From positions 1,736,001 to 1,800,000 of the forward strand of contig NZ_CP100470.1 in the NCBI RefSeq assembly GCF_030323145.1: a stretch of 64,000 nt of DNA, read 5' to 3'. The notes under the pieces were generated by a model. That model saw only the letters and a list, made by a program, of their open reading frames with translations. It searched no databases and was not told the origin of the DNA. Shown in pieces: positions 11,000-20,125 of the stretch (position 1 is the stretch's first letter; each line of letters opens with the position of its first letter). Position numbers and translations under genes: made by a program. Origin of the DNA: Mesorhizobium sp. C432A. Lineage in GTDB: Bacteria; Pseudomonadota; Alphaproteobacteria; Rhizobiales; Rhizobiaceae.

Positions 11000-11473
11000 A
11001 TGACCGCCAAGATCGACCTCTTCGCCGCCGCCCCTGCGCTGATCAAGCAGTGGCAGCGCGCATCGACCGAACTCTCCGTCGCCGCCGGGCTCGAGCACAG
11101 CCTCAACGAGCTGGTGAAGCTTCGGGCGTCGCAGATCAATGGCTGCGCCAACTGCATCAATCTGCATGCCACCGAAGCGCGCGAGAATGGCGAGACCGAG
11201 CAGCGCATCTATCTGCTGCCGGCCTGGCGCGAAGCGCCCTGCTACAGCGACCGCGAGCGTGCCGCGCTCGGCTGGACCGATGCGCTGACGCGCCTCTCGG
11301 AAGGACAGGACCGCGAAAGCGCCTATGATGATCTTAAGGCGCATTTCACCGAGGAGGAGCAGGTGAAGCTCACCGTTTTGATCAACATCATCAATGGCTG
11401 GAACCGCATCGCCGTTGGCTTCGGGCTCTACACCGACGCAGCAACGATACGCGCCAGCGCCAAGGCGGCCTGA
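11000..11473 (+). CDS. Carboxymuconolactone decarboxylase / AhpD-like protein, ECF41 partner
   Basis: 157 residues from the ATG at 11000, preceded by AAGGA. The family motif is the CxxC-type redox pair with downstream His, seen here as NGCANCINLHATEAR. This is the AhpD-like core, thought to act as an alkylhydroperoxidase or thiol-disulfide enzyme rather than a true decarboxylase. The stop overlaps the ATG of the ECF41 sigma factor (ATGA). CMD-domain proteins are the commonest conserved neighbours and targets of ECF41 sigma factors, so the pair is a self-contained stress module. The substrate is unknown. Confidence 0.85.
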   Translation: MTAKIDLFAAAPALIKQWQRASTELSVAAGLEHSLNELVKLRASQINGCANCINLHATEARENGETEQRIYLLPAWREAPCYSDRERAALGWTDALTRLSEGQDRESAYDDLKAHFTEEEQVKLTVLINIINGWNRIAVGFGLYTDAATIRASAKAA

Positions 11474-12330
11474 TGACGGCGACGGCACCCGACGACGCGG
11501 CAGCGGGCTTCGGCCCGCTGCGTCCGAAGCTGATGCGGGTCGCCTATCGCATGCTGGGCTCGGTGAGCGACGCCGAGGATGTCGTGCAGGATGCCTTCAT
11601 CCGCTGGATGGGGACCGACCGCTCGCAGGTTCGCGAGCCAGAAGCGTTCCTGCGCCGCACGGTGACGCGGCTTTGCCTTGACCAGCTCAAATCCACGCGG
11701 CGCCAGCGCGAGACCTATATCGGCCCTTGGCTGCCCGAGCCGATCGTCGAAGAGGACGATCTTGAAGATGTCACCTTGCCGCTGATGTTGGCGCTGGAGC
11801 GGCTTTCGCCGCTCGAGCGGGCGGCCTTTCTGCTGCACGATGTGTTCGGGCTGGAATTCGAGGAGGTCGCGACCGCCATCGAGCGCGATTCAGCCGCCTG
11901 CCGCCAGCTTGCCGCTCGCGCACGGGGCCATGTCCGCGAGGCGCGGCCTCGCTTCAAGGTGGAGAAGCAGCGTGGCCTGGAGATCGCCGAAGCCTTTTTC
12001 GCGGCATCGCGCAGCGGCGACATGCAGGCGCTCGGCGCGCTGCTGACGGAAGATGTCAGCGCTCATGCCGATGGCGGCGGCAAGCGTCCGGCGGCTTTGG
12101 CGCCGGTGCTGGGCTTCGACGCCGTCATGAAGCAATACGCGCAAGTCGCGGCCTGGCTGCGCGACAATCGCTCGACGCTGGTGCGCATCGGCTTCGTCAA
12201 TGGACTGCCGGGGTTCGTCACGCGGGAGGCCGATGGCGAACTGCAGACGACCGCGCTTGACATCGAGGACGGGAAGATCGCGGCCGTCTATGTCATGCGC
12301 AATCCCGACAAGCTCAGGCATCTGCGTTAG
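11473..12330 (+). CDS. ECF41-family RNA polymerase sigma factor with fused SnoaL-like C-terminal domain
   Basis: 285 residues. Region 2 is AYRMLGSVSDAEDVVQDAFIRW and region 4 lies around LERLSPLERAAFLLHDVFG. The linker carries WLPEP, and the C-terminal extension carries DGGGK and NPDKL; these three motifs define ECF41. The extra C-terminal domain (NTF2/SnoaL-like, about residues 160-285) replaces a separate anti-sigma factor and controls activity in cis. No anti-sigma gene is adjacent, as expected. It is coupled to the preceding CMD gene by start-stop overlap. Confidence 0.92.
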   Translation: MTATAPDDAAAGFGPLRPKLMRVAYRMLGSVSDAEDVVQDAFIRWMGTDRSQVREPEAFLRRTVTRLCLDQLKSTRRQRETYIGPWLPEPIVEEDDLEDVTLPLMLALERLSPLERAAFLLHDVFGLEFEEVATAIERDSAACRQLAARARGHVREARPRFKVEKQRGLEIAEAFFAASRSGDMQALGALLTEDVSAHADGGGKRPAALAPVLGFDAVMKQYAQVAAWLRDNRSTLVRIGFVNGLPGFVTREADGELQTTALDIEDGKIAAVYVMRNPDKLRHLR

Positions 12331-12445
12331 ACCCGATTGAATCGGAGCGAAATACCGGTTCGGCCCGCCTCCAAAAGCCGGCCCTTCCTGTGTGCGACCC
12401 GAGGACGATGTCAGGGCTGCCCTTTGCCGCTGCCGCCACCGACCT

Positions 12446-13030
12446 CTAGGATGCCTTCTCCCCGTCACGTGGCTGGATCAGCCTGCGCGCGGCATCTGCT
12501 CCTGCCGCAAGGAAGCGATCCGACAATTCGGTCCCTGCCACCGCGCGGGCCAGTTGAAGCGCGCCGATGAGGGTCGCAAAGACGCCCGTGGCAACGCCTT
12601 CCGGATCCCTGGCCTGCGGAAGCGCTGCAGACAACTGGCGCACCAGAACCAGCAAGCGTTCGGTGTAGACTTGGCGCGTTTCGGGCGGCTGACGCGCGAG
12701 TTCCGGCAACAGGGCGGCCGACGCGCAGCCGGCTCCCGGATTGTCCCGGTGCTCAGCTGACAGATACGCCGCTATGCCCATCTCCGGACCACCGGCTGCC
12801 AATACCTCCTGCAGTTGCTGCGACTGGGCCTCCAGTGCCGCTACAAGGCTTTCACGCACAAGCTCCGCCTTGGACTGGAAATGCGGATAGAAGGCTCCGT
12901 TCGTCAGTCCGGCGTCGCCCATGATGGCTGCCAGTCCGGACGCGGCGATGCCGTCACCGCGAAAACGCTGGGCTGCGACCTCGACGATGCGATCGCGAGA
13001 GGCGTCCTTTCGGCCCTTTTCGTAGCGCAT
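12446..13030 (-). CDS. TetR family transcriptional repressor
   Basis: 194 residues from the ATG at 13030, preceded by GGAAGAG. The TetR HTH is seen in RIVEVAAQRF and GLAAIMGDAGLTNGAFYPHFQSKAELVRESL. The C-terminal helical domain should bind a small hydrophobic ligand. It is divergent from an SDR-MDR oxidoreductase pair, with a palindrome in the 100-bp spacer, so it most likely represses both itself and those genes in response to an electrophile or aldehyde-type compound. This role is inferred from arrangement only. Confidence 0.88.
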   Translation of the reverse strand: MRYEKGRKDASRDRIVEVAAQRFRGDGIAASGLAAIMGDAGLTNGAFYPHFQSKAELVRESLVAALEAQSQQLQEVLAAGGPEMGIAAYLSAEHRDNPGAGCASAALLPELARQPPETRQVYTERLLVLVRQLSAALPQARDPEGVATGVFATLIGALQLARAVAGTELSDRFLAAGADAARRLIQPRDGEKAS

Positions 13031-13063
13031 GGCGCTCTTCCTTTCTGCTATTGCATTATAGGT

Positions 13064-13078
13064 GTAATGTGATATTAC
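13064..13078. promoter_or_regulatory. Candidate TetR operator
   Basis: GTAAT-GTGAT-ATTAC, 5-bp arms in an AT-rich patch between the divergent TetR and SDR genes. It is the only clear dyad in the spacer. Confidence 0.5.
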
Positions 13079-13132
13079 GATCATAATTCAATCAACGGCA
13101 AAAAGCTAGCCCTCATGTCTGTGGAGTATCAA

Positions 13133-13948
13133 ATGAGTACCCTTTCGGGAAGAACCGCAGTCGTGACCGGAGCCTCTTCGGGCATCGGCCGCGCCAGTGC
13201 CGAGGCCTTGGCGCGGGCGGGGTATACCGTCTTCGGGACAAGCCGCAGCAAGGCCGGCAACGGCCCGGCGCAGGTGTCCATGCTGACCTGCGACGTGACC
13301 GACGGGGAGTCGGTCAGCGCCCTCGTTGCAACCGTGCTGGCCCAGACCGGTCGTATCGATCTGCTGGTGAACAATGCCGGTGTCGGCCTGCTTGGCGGTG
13401 CCGAGGAATCTTCGGTCGCACAGGTGCAGGCTCTGTTCGACGTCAATCTGTTCGGCGTCATGCGCATGACCAATGCGGTGTTGCCGTCGATGCGGCGCCG
13501 CGGCCAAGGGCGCATCGTCAACATCGGCTCGATTCTGGGATTGGTGCCCGCGCCATACTCAGCGCACTACTCGGCGGTCAAGCACGCGCTGGAGGGCTAT
13601 TCGGAATCGCTCGATCATGAGGTTCGCGCCTTCAACATTCGCGTCTCGGTCATCGAGCCGGCATTCGTGCGCACCGTCTTCGACCAGAACGGCATCGAGC
13701 CGGATTCCCTGTTGAAGGACTACGATCAGGCGCGCGCCGGTCTCAAGGCGCTGCTTGCCGATGTGATGCCCAAAGCCGATCGGCCGGAAGTGGTGGCGGA
13801 TGTGGTCGTCAAGGCAGCGACCGACGCCCGTCCGCGACGGCGCTATACCGCAGGGAAGGCAGCGCGCCAGGTCAGCCTGCTGCGCCGCTTCGCCCCCGCG
13901 GAGATGTTCGACAAGACCTTGCGCAAGCAGTTCCGCTTGCCGGTCTGA
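13133..13948 (+). CDS. Short-chain dehydrogenase/reductase
   Basis: 271 residues from the ATG at 13133, which has GGAG at the right distance; an ATG at 13115 would add six residues. The Rossmann NAD(P) motif TGASSGIG, the NNAG motif and the catalytic Ser-Tyr-Lys (IGSILG, YSAVK) are all present, so a classical SDR oxidoreductase is expected. Its C-terminal region (KAARQVSLLRRFAP) resembles SDRs annotated as oxidoreductase-type rather than fatty-acid biosynthetic. It is probably controlled by the divergent TetR gene and is followed 68 bp later by an MDR on the same strand. The substrate is unknown. Confidence 0.88.
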   Translation: MSTLSGRTAVVTGASSGIGRASAEALARAGYTVFGTSRSKAGNGPAQVSMLTCDVTDGESVSALVATVLAQTGRIDLLVNNAGVGLLGGAEESSVAQVQALFDVNLFGVMRMTNAVLPSMRRRGQGRIVNIGSILGLVPAPYSAHYSAVKHALEGYSESLDHEVRAFNIRVSVIEPAFVRTVFDQNGIEPDSLLKDYDQARAGLKALLADVMPKADRPEVVADVVVKAATDARPRRRYTAGKAARQVSLLRRFAPAEMFDKTLRKQFRLPV

Positions 13949-14016
13949 ACAACGGCGGGACGGAGAATTTCACGCACAGACAGCAGGCCAACAGACACTT
14001 TCAGAAAGTCACTGCC

Positions 14017-15018
14017 ATGAAGGCATTCGTTGTCGATAAATATAGCAAGAAAGGCATTTTGCGGCTGGCCGAGATGCCGGAGCCGGAGCTGCTGGACAAT
14101 GACGTCCTGGTCGAGGTCCATGCCGCCGGGGTGAACCTGCTGGATTCCAAAATCAGAACCGGCGAATTCAAACTCGTCCTTCCCTATCGCCGGCCCTTCA
14201 TCCTCGGTCACGACGTTGCCGGGAGGGTTGTCAGGGTGGGCTCGAAAGTCCGCAGATTCAAGCCCGGCGACGCCGTCTATGCGCGGCCGCGCGACGGCCG
14301 GATCGGGACATTCGCCGAATTCATCGCAATCGATGAAGCCGACGTGGCGCTGAAGCCGGCGAACCTCAGCATGGAAGAGGCGGCCTCGATCCCGCTGGTC
14401 GGTCTGACCGCCTGGCAGGCTCTCATCGAGAGGGCGGGTCTGAAGACAGGCCAGAAGATCTTCATCCAGGCTGGCTCCGGCGGCGTGGGGACATTCGCCA
14501 TCCAGTTGGCAAAGCACCTCGGCGCGATCGTTGCGACAACAGCGGGCGCGGCAAGCAACGATCTGGTCAGGGATCTCGGCGCCGATGTCGTCGTCGACTA
14601 CAGGAAGGACGACTTCGAGAAAATCCTGTCGGGCTACGACGTCGTCCTGAACAGCCAGGACGCCAAGACGCTTGAGAAATCCCTGACTGTGCTGAAACCG
14701 GGTGGGAAGCTCATCTCGATTTCCGGTCCTCCGGATCCCGAATTTGCCAGGAAACAGAGACTGAACGTGGTGCTAAGGCTGCTGCTGCGGCTGCTGGGCC
14801 GTGGTATCAGGACCAAAGCCAAGCGCCGGGGCGTGGGATTTTCGTTCCTGTTCATGTCGGCGCAAGGTGAGCAACTGAGCAAAATCACGTCCCTCATCGA
14901 AGATGGGGCGATTCGCCCGGTCGTCGACAGGGTCTTTCCTTTTGAAGCGACCAATGAGGCGCTGGCTTACGTCGAAACAGGACGCGCCAAGGGCAAGGTC
15001 GTCGTCAAGGTCAGATAG
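14017..15018 (+). CDS. NADP-dependent medium-chain oxidoreductase (quinone reductase type)
   Basis: 333 residues of the zinc-free MDR family. The N-terminal catalytic domain has GHDVAGRVVRVG, and the cofactor motif is AGSGGVGTFAIQLAKHLGA. The substrate-binding part ends with the common GRAKGKVVVKV. No structural zinc Cys cluster is visible. Members reduce quinones, enones or aldehydes with NADPH. It lies downstream of the SDR in the same direction and probably belongs to the same TetR-controlled detoxification unit. Confidence 0.85.
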   Translation: MKAFVVDKYSKKGILRLAEMPEPELLDNDVLVEVHAAGVNLLDSKIRTGEFKLVLPYRRPFILGHDVAGRVVRVGSKVRRFKPGDAVYARPRDGRIGTFAEFIAIDEADVALKPANLSMEEAASIPLVGLTAWQALIERAGLKTGQKIFIQAGSGGVGTFAIQLAKHLGAIVATTAGAASNDLVRDLGADVVVDYRKDDFEKILSGYDVVLNSQDAKTLEKSLTVLKPGGKLISISGPPDPEFARKQRLNVVLRLLLRLLGRGIRTKAKRRGVGFSFLFMSAQGEQLSKITSLIEDGAIRPVVDRVFPFEATNEALAYVETGRAKGKVVVKVR

Positions 15019-15116
15019 CGCGCCCAGTTGCTTTGGGGGCATTTGAGAGACACCAAAGCAAGGCAGCGCAAGGCCGACAAATTCCGAAAACGGTTCGGCA
15101 TCCGATCGCCCAAACC

Positions 15117-16034
15117 TCAGTTGTTGCGGATTGCCACGAAGCTTGCCGCTGCCTTCAGCAAGGCTGCCTGTTCACCGTAAGGCTCAAGCAATTCATGGGC
15201 CTGCTTGACCAGCCCATGGAGCTGGCTGCGCGCCCAGTTCGCGCCATGCAGCGCCACCAGCGTCGCCTTGCCGGCGGCTGCGTCCTTGCCGGTCGCCTTG
15301 CCCATCTGGCTGGCATCGGCGGTCAGGTCGAGCAGGTCGTCGGCAAGCTGGAAGGCAAGCCCGACCGCCGAGCCGAATTCGGCCAGCCGGTCGCGGTCCC
15401 GCGGTGCGGCGCCGGCAATGATTGCACCGGCTTCGCAGGCGTAGCGGATCAGCGCGCCGGTTTTCATCGCCTGCAGCCGGATGATGCCGGCCTCGTCCGG
15501 CCTGTTGCGCTCGGCTTCGAGGTCGAGCGTCTGCCCGCCAACCATGCCCCCGGTGCCAGCCGCGCGCGCCAGCGCCAGCACCAGCGCCGCCCTGCGCTCC
15601 GCCGGCAGCGCCGTCGCCTCATCGGCGAGGACATCGAAGGCAAGCGTCAGAAGCGCATCGCCGGCAAGGATGGCGGTGGCTTCATCGAAGGCCTTGTGCA
15701 CGGTCGGCTGGCCGCGGCGCAGATCGTCGTCGTCCATGGCAGGCAGATCGTCATGGATCAGCGAATAGCAATGCACGCATTCGAGCGCCGCCGCCACGCG
15801 CATCGCCGCCTCGCCATCGGCGCCGAAAAGGGCGGCACTTTCCATGACCAGGAAGGGGCGCAGCCGCTTGCCGCCGTTCAGCACGCCATGGCGCATGGCC
15901 GCCATCAGACGCTCCGGCCGGGCGATCTCGCCGGCAAGCGTGCGGCCGTCCAGCAGCAGCCTGAGCCCGGCCTCGATAGCCGCCGCCCGCCCCAGAAGTG
16001 CGGCCTCAAAGGCCAATTGCTCGTCTTTCGTCAT
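15117..16034 (-). CDS. ispA: Farnesyl/geranyl diphosphate synthase
   Basis: 305 residues of the trans-prenyltransferase family. The first Asp-rich motif lies in [15 protein letters not shown] and the second in [13 protein letters not shown]; both bind Mg2+-diphosphate. It condenses IPP with DMAPP and GPP to give FPP for undecaprenyl, quinone and hopanoid synthesis in the cytoplasm. It is divergent from mtgA, a common rhizobial arrangement; xseB and dxs, its partners in many bacteria, are not next to it. Confidence 0.9.
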   Translation of the reverse strand: MTKDEQLAFEAALLGRAAAIEAGLRLLLDGRTLAGEIARPERLMAAMRHGVLNGGKRLRPFLVMESAALFGADGEAAMRVAAALECVHCYSLIHDDLPAMDDDDLRRGQPTVHKAFDEATAILAGDALLTLAFDVLADEATALPAERRAALVLALARAAGTGGMVGGQTLDLEAERNRPDEAGIIRLQAMKTGALIRYACEAGAIIAGAAPRDRDRLAEFGSAVGLAFQLADDLLDLTADASQMGKATGKDAAAGKATLVALHGANWARSQLHGLVKQAHELLEPYGEQAALLKAAASFVAIRNN

Positions 16035-16165
16035 GGCCGGGAGCGGTAGCCGACACTCAGACGTTGCGCAAGAAGCCCCGCGCCATTATGCCGGAGGCGG
16101 GAGAATGGCGCGGGTGGGGCGGCTTGACGGAACCGATCGTCGATCATGAAACCGAGGGGTTTGAG

Positions 16166-16873
16166 ATGGCGCGACCGAGGCGCGTGAACCGCGCCGGTCT
16201 GAAGCGCCTCGCCCGGCGTTGCCTGGTCGTCGCCGCCGTGCTGGCGGCGATACCCGTTGGGCTGACCTTCCTCTATCTGCCGTCCTTCGTGCATCCGATA
16301 TCGACCTTGATGGTCAAAGACCTCGCGACATTTTCCGGCTACGACCGGCGCTGGGTGTCGATCGACGATGTGTCGCCGGTGCTGGCCAATTCGGTGATCA
16401 TGTCGGAGGACGGTCAGTTCTGCTTCCATCGCGGCATCGATCTCGGCGAATTGCGCGGCGTCGTCGACGATGCGCTGGCCGGCGAGGCGACGCGCGGCGC
16501 CTCGACCATCACCATGCAGACGGTGAAGAACCTTTTCCTGTGGTCGCGGCCGCTGGGCTCGGTGCGCAAGGTGGTCGAACTGCCGCTGGCCGTCTATTTC
16601 GACGCGGTGATGTCGAAACGGCGGATCATGGAAATCTATCTCAACATCGCCGAATGGGGGCCGGGCATTTACGGCATCGAGGCGGCGGCGCAGCATCATT
16701 TCGGCGTTTCGGCCAAGCAGCTGTCGCGGCGGCAGGCGGCATTGCTCGCCGTCTCGTTGCCCAATCCGATCGCCCGCAATCCGGCCAAGCCCGGTCCGGG
16801 TCTGCGGCGCCTGGCGTCGCTGATCGAACGCCGCGCCGGCCGTTCGGGCGCGTATGTCGGTTGTCTTGATTAG
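16166..16873 (+). CDS. mtgA: Monofunctional biosynthetic peptidoglycan transglycosylase
   Basis: 235 residues from the ATG at 16166, preceded by GAGGGG. One N-terminal membrane anchor (about 14-35) is followed by a GT51 domain with the catalytic [28 protein letters not shown] and [14 protein letters not shown] motifs. It polymerises lipid II glycan strands at the outer face of the inner membrane without a transpeptidase domain. The open frame continues upstream over the ispA start, but that part has no family character. rpmF follows. Confidence 0.92.
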   Translation: MARPRRVNRAGLKRLARRCLVVAAVLAAIPVGLTFLYLPSFVHPISTLMVKDLATFSGYDRRWVSIDDVSPVLANSVIMSEDGQFCFHRGIDLGELRGVVDDALAGEATRGASTITMQTVKNLFLWSRPLGSVRKVVELPLAVYFDAVMSKRRIMEIYLNIAEWGPGIYGIEAAAQHHFGVSAKQLSRRQAALLAVSLPNPIARNPAKPGPGLRRLASLIERRAGRSGAYVGCLD

Positions 16874-17026
16874 GTAGAACCGCTGCCAGTTCAAAAAAAA
16901 TCGCCACGGTGCTGGCCAAAACGGCCTAGGGCGTGTATAGGCACCCGACTTTCTCAGATTATGGCCCTGACGCGGCCCTTTCACGAGGGCTATCGGGGCA
17001 TTTTGACCATGTAGTGGAGCATATCC

Positions 17027-17209
17027 ATGGCCGTTCCGAAACGAAAAACCTCTCCGTCCAAGCGCGGCATGCGCCGCTCGGCCGACGCTCTCAAGGCCCC
17101 GACCTATGTCGAGGACAAGAATTCCGGCGAAATGCGCCGCCCGCACCATATCGACCTGAAGACCGGCATGTATCGCGGTCGCCAGGTGCTGACGCCCAAG
17201 GAAAGCTGA
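17027..17209 (+). CDS. rpmF: 50S ribosomal protein L32
   Basis: 60 residues with the L32 N-terminus [18 protein letters not shown] and [17 protein letters not shown]. It lacks the zinc-binding Cys pairs of C+ paralogues, as usual in alphaproteobacteria. A TGGAG ribosome-binding site lies 8-12 bases upstream. It is followed by a strong intrinsic terminator, so it is transcribed alone or with mtgA. Confidence 0.97.
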   Translation: MAVPKRKTSPSKRGMRRSADALKAPTYVEDKNSGEMRRPHHIDLKTGMYRGRQVLTPKES

Positions 17210-17240
17210 GACCAGCTTTCGAAGGGTTTGATGCCAAAAG

Positions 17241-17265
17241 AACCGGCCATTGGCCGGTTTTTTTT
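17241..17265 (+). terminator. rpmF intrinsic terminator
   Basis: AACCGGCC and GGCCGGTT form an 8-bp stem directly followed by a run of T residues, 30 bases after the rpmF stop. Confidence 0.9.
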
Positions 17266-17408
17266 GCGTTTGGTGCGCGCCGCGCCGCCAACTATGCCAA
17301 AGACCGGGCGTCCGTGGCGATACAAGCTGCGGCGGCGGTGCTGTATTGAGTCCGCATGCCTTGTCGCGGCGCTTCCGCGCGATCATCGACCGGCTTCAGA
17401 GGGCCCGC

Positions 17409-18358
17409 ATGACCAAGCTCACCACAGCACCCCGCGATATCTTCCAGACCTTCATGAACTTCCCGCTGGTCGAGGACCTCGATGCGCTGAAGGCGGATGT
17501 CGCCCATCATCGGCATGCCTTACGGCAGTCCCTACACGATCGACGAGCTGGTCAACGACCAGACCAACGCGCCGACCGCGGTGCGGCGCGCCTCGCAGCG
17601 CATCAGCCTCGGGCTCGACCGCTATGATTTCGACATTGGCGGAACCCTGTTCGACGGGCAGGACGTCAAGGTGGTCGATGTCGGCGATGTCCCCGGCGAT
17701 GCCGCCGGCAGCCACTACAGGTTGGCCGAAACGGCGATCCGCAAGATCCGCGTCGCCGGCGCCTTGCCGATCACCATTGGCGGCGATCACGGCATTCCAA
17801 TCCCGATCCTGCGGGCGCTTGACGGCGAAGGGCCGATCACCCTGGTTCAGATCGATGCCCATCTCGACTGGCGCGACAATGTCAACGGGGTCAGGGAAGG
17901 CTATTCCAGCCCCATCCGCCGCGCTTCGGAGATGGCCGCATATAGCCGGGATTTTCCAGCTCGGCATCCGCGGCCAGGGCAGCGCCCGGCTCGAGGAGGT
18001 CGAGGCGGCCCGCGCCTACGGCTCCAACATCGTCACCGCCAATGAATGGCAGGATATCGGTACGGCGGCGCTGCTCAAGCGCATCCCGGACCGTGGCCGC
18101 TATTACCTGACCATCGATGCCGACGGTCTCGATCCCGCTGTCATGCCGGCGGTCGAAGGCCCGGCGCCTGGCGGCATCAGCTATCGGCAGACGATCGAAC
18201 TGATCAAGGGGCTGTTCGCCAAGGGACGTGTCGTCGGCATCGACATCGTCGAGATCGCGCCGGCGCGCGACGTCAACGAGATCACCTCGATGACCGCCGG
18301 CCTTTTCATCCTCAACGCTATCGGCGCCGCCGTGCGGACAGGCCAGTTCAAGCGCTGA
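17409..18358 (+). pseudogene. speB: Agmatinase / ureohydrolase with two +1 frameshifts
   Basis: Reading starts at the ATG at 17409 (MTKLTTAPRDIFQTF) and switches frame twice, with net length equal to a 315-residue protein. The first extra base is in CCC at 17503-17505 (ADVA to IIGMPYGSPYTI); the second is near 17934-17937 (RRASEM to HIAGIFQLGIRG). The Mn-binding ureohydrolase motifs are intact across the breaks: GGDHGIP, IDAHLD and IDADGLDPAVMP. The family hydrolyses agmatine or related guanidino compounds to putrescine-type amines and urea. Two independent +1 insertions in short homopolymer-like sites suggest either decay or sequencing error; as printed, no functional enzyme is made. Confidence 0.8.
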
Positions 18359-18502
18359 ATCCCGGCGTGTCGGTGGTCAGCCGGGGCAACTGTGGCTGAC
18401 AGGGTTGTTTCGCGCGGTCTTTTTCCGTGTTTGCGGGCGCTAGCGAAAAATCTTGACGGCGTGCCTGCGGGGCATTCTACAGAAGGTGCCCCCATTGTTT
18501 AG

Positions 18503-18536
18503 GCAATTCCTTGGGAAACCGCTTTCCTGGAATTGC
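18503..18536. repeat. Half-element of Rhizobiales palindromic repeat
   Basis: GCAATTCC paired with GGAATTGC around a TTTCC core, the same right-hand hairpin found in the larger elements at 48671 and 50218. It ends about 5 bases before the ribosome-binding site of the next gene. Confidence 0.7.
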
Positions 18537-18551
18537 TAGAGGAGACGCCTG

Positions 18552-18953
18552 ATGTTCGGTGCCATCCCGCTGCTGATCGTGCCCTTCGTGGCCTACAATC
18601 TCGGACTCCTCGGAATATTCGGCAGCGGCGACGATCCGTGGGCGACCGAGATCTTCTCGTTCAGCATGATGTCGGGCGGGGTGTTCTCGATGACGCTCGG
18701 CGACCTGATGGTGGTGATCGGGCTGATCTTCCTGTTCCTGGAAATGGTGAAGTCGGTGCGCACCACGAACGCCTCGATCATGGACCATCTGTTGTCGACG
18801 CTGGTCTTCGTGGCGTTCCTGGTCGAATTCCTGCTGGTGAAGGGCGCGGCGCACTCCGTCTTCTTCACGCTGATGGTGATCGCCCTATTCGATGTGCTGG
18901 CCGGGTTTTCGGTGTCGATGCGGTCGGCGAGTAGAGACATAAATTTGAACTAG
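18552..18953 (+). CDS. Conserved four-helix membrane protein of unknown function
   Basis: 133 residues with a GAGGAG site upstream. Four hydrophobic helices are visible (about 2-24, 50-67, 80-97 and 102-120), with a short acidic loop GSGDDPWATE after the first. The protein resembles conserved hypothetical membrane proteins of Rhizobiales; I cannot assign a function. A palindromic half-element sits right upstream, and a large inverted repeat follows the gene. Confidence 0.75.
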   Translation: MFGAIPLLIVPFVAYNLGLLGIFGSGDDPWATEIFSFSMMSGGVFSMTLGDLMVVIGLIFLFLEMVKSVRTTNASIMDHLLSTLVFVAFLVEFLLVKGAAHSVFFTLMVIALFDVLAGFSVSMRSASRDINLN

Positions 18954-19009
18954 CCGCCTTCGTTGGATGGTCGCATCCGTTCGCGATTGGCGTGGCTGCT
19001 CTTTCTGGT

Positions 19010-19191
19010 CGTCATCCTGGGGCGAAGCAAGGAGCGAAGCGACGCGGCGCAGACCCTGGGATCCATTCCGTGAAGCTAAGGCGTTGCAACGGTTCAGAAT
19101 TCTGCTCCGCTTACACTTGCGGCAAAGGTCGCGGCATGGATCCCAGGGTCTTCGCGACGGAGTTTCGTTCCTGCTTCGCCCTGGGATGACG
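19010..19191. repeat. Long inverted repeat (Mesorhizobium REP-like element)
   Basis: The left arm at 19010-19066 and the right arm at 19136-19191 are imperfect reverse complements of about 57 bases. Each begins with CGTCATCC and ends with the GGGATCCAT / ATGGATCCC pair. The core of about 69 bases has no gene. It lies between convergent genes, the typical position of this Rhizobiales repeat class. Confidence 0.8.
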
Positions 19192-19201
19192 AAGCTCCCC
19201 C

Positions 19202-19633
19202 TCAGCCCGGATCGGCGGTGAAGCCCGCCGCTTCGATGCCGGCGATGGCGGCGGCTTCGTCATTGTCCGACGTATCTCCCGAAATTCCGACGGCGCCGAT
19301 GACGGCGCCTGCCTTGTCGCGGATCAGCACGCCGCCGACGACCGGCAACACGCGTCCACCGGAGACGTCGGAAATGCCGGCGACGAGATGCGGCCGCTCC
19401 TTGGCGAAAGCCTCGACACGGCGCGAGCCCATGCCGATGGCGAGCGCGCCATAGGCCTTGCCGGCCGACATTTGCGGGCGCAGGAACGAGGCTCCGTCCT
19501 GACGCTGGAAGGCGACGAGATGCGCGCCGGCGTCCAGCACGGAAACGCCGAGCGGCTTGAGCTTCAGCTCGGCGCCCTTGGCGAAGGCGGCGTCGATGAT
19601 GTGCTTGGCTTTTTCGAGGGTCAGTGCGGTCAT
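19202..19633 (-). CDS. GlcG/HbpS-like heme-degrading family protein
   Basis: 143 residues from the ATG at 19633, preceded by AGGAG. The GlcG/HbpS family (COG3193) core is visible: LGVSVLDAGAHLVAFQRQDGA and VVGGVLIRDKAGAVIGAVGISGDTSDNDE. Members are associated with glycolate utilisation genes, corrinoid or diol utilisation, or heme/iron sensing; the fold is well known but the activity is not. No signal peptide is present and no partner gene is adjacent. Confidence 0.8.
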   Translation of the reverse strand: MTALTLEKAKHIIDAAFAKGAELKLKPLGVSVLDAGAHLVAFQRQDGASFLRPQMSAGKAYGALAIGMGSRRVEAFAKERPHLVAGISDVSGGRVLPVVGGVLIRDKAGAVIGAVGISGDTSDNDEAAAIAGIEAAGFTADPG

Positions 19634-19812
19634 GGCTGTCTCCTGATCAAAACGCGTCAATCATCGACCTGACATGCGGGATGCGAAATCCCGGTTGCGG
19701 TTGAAATTGCTTCGCGTGGGAAAGCGGAAATGGCGGGCATTGCTGATCGTGGCACATGGCGGCGGATACGATCCGCCGGCATCCAGATCGGGCGTCGATG
19801 AAGAAGGCCGCG

Positions 19813-20046
19813 CTATTTTTTCTTGGCTCGGGGCGCTTTCTTGACCGGAACGGCAGGGGCGTTGGCGAGGTCTTCCGCTTCCTTGGCAAGGCGCAATGCC
19901 CGGAGCTTGTTGGTCTTGGCCTGGCGGGCGTCGGCCTCGGCGACATACTCCGCCATCGCCTTTTGCCGCACCGTGGCGGCCTCTTCCTGCTTCTTGAAAC
20001 GCATATCCGCCCGGGCGCGGGCAGTATCCTTAGAGTTCTCGACCAA
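19813..20046 (-). CDS. Small Lys/Ala-rich coiled-coil hypothetical protein
   Basis: About 77 residues from a TTG at 20046 (alternatively an internal ATG near 20004). The protein is charged and helical (RFKKQEEAATVRQKAMAEYVAEADARQAKTNKLRALRLAKEAEDLA) and ends in a basic PVKKAPRAKKK tail. This composition is typical of small conserved rhizobial proteins and unlikely to arise by chance. It sits downstream of the HxlR gene on the same strand. The start is uncertain and the function unknown. Confidence 0.55.
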   Translation of the reverse strand: MVENSKDTARARADMRFKKQEEAATVRQKAMAEYVAEADARQAKTNKLRALRLAKEAEDLANAPAVPVKKAPRAKKK

Positions 20047-20125
20047 GAGCGTTATCCAATCCCGTAAATTATGTTTTTCAGCCCCTTGATAGCAGAGCCG
20101 GCCTGATAATGGGGAAATAAGTTGG

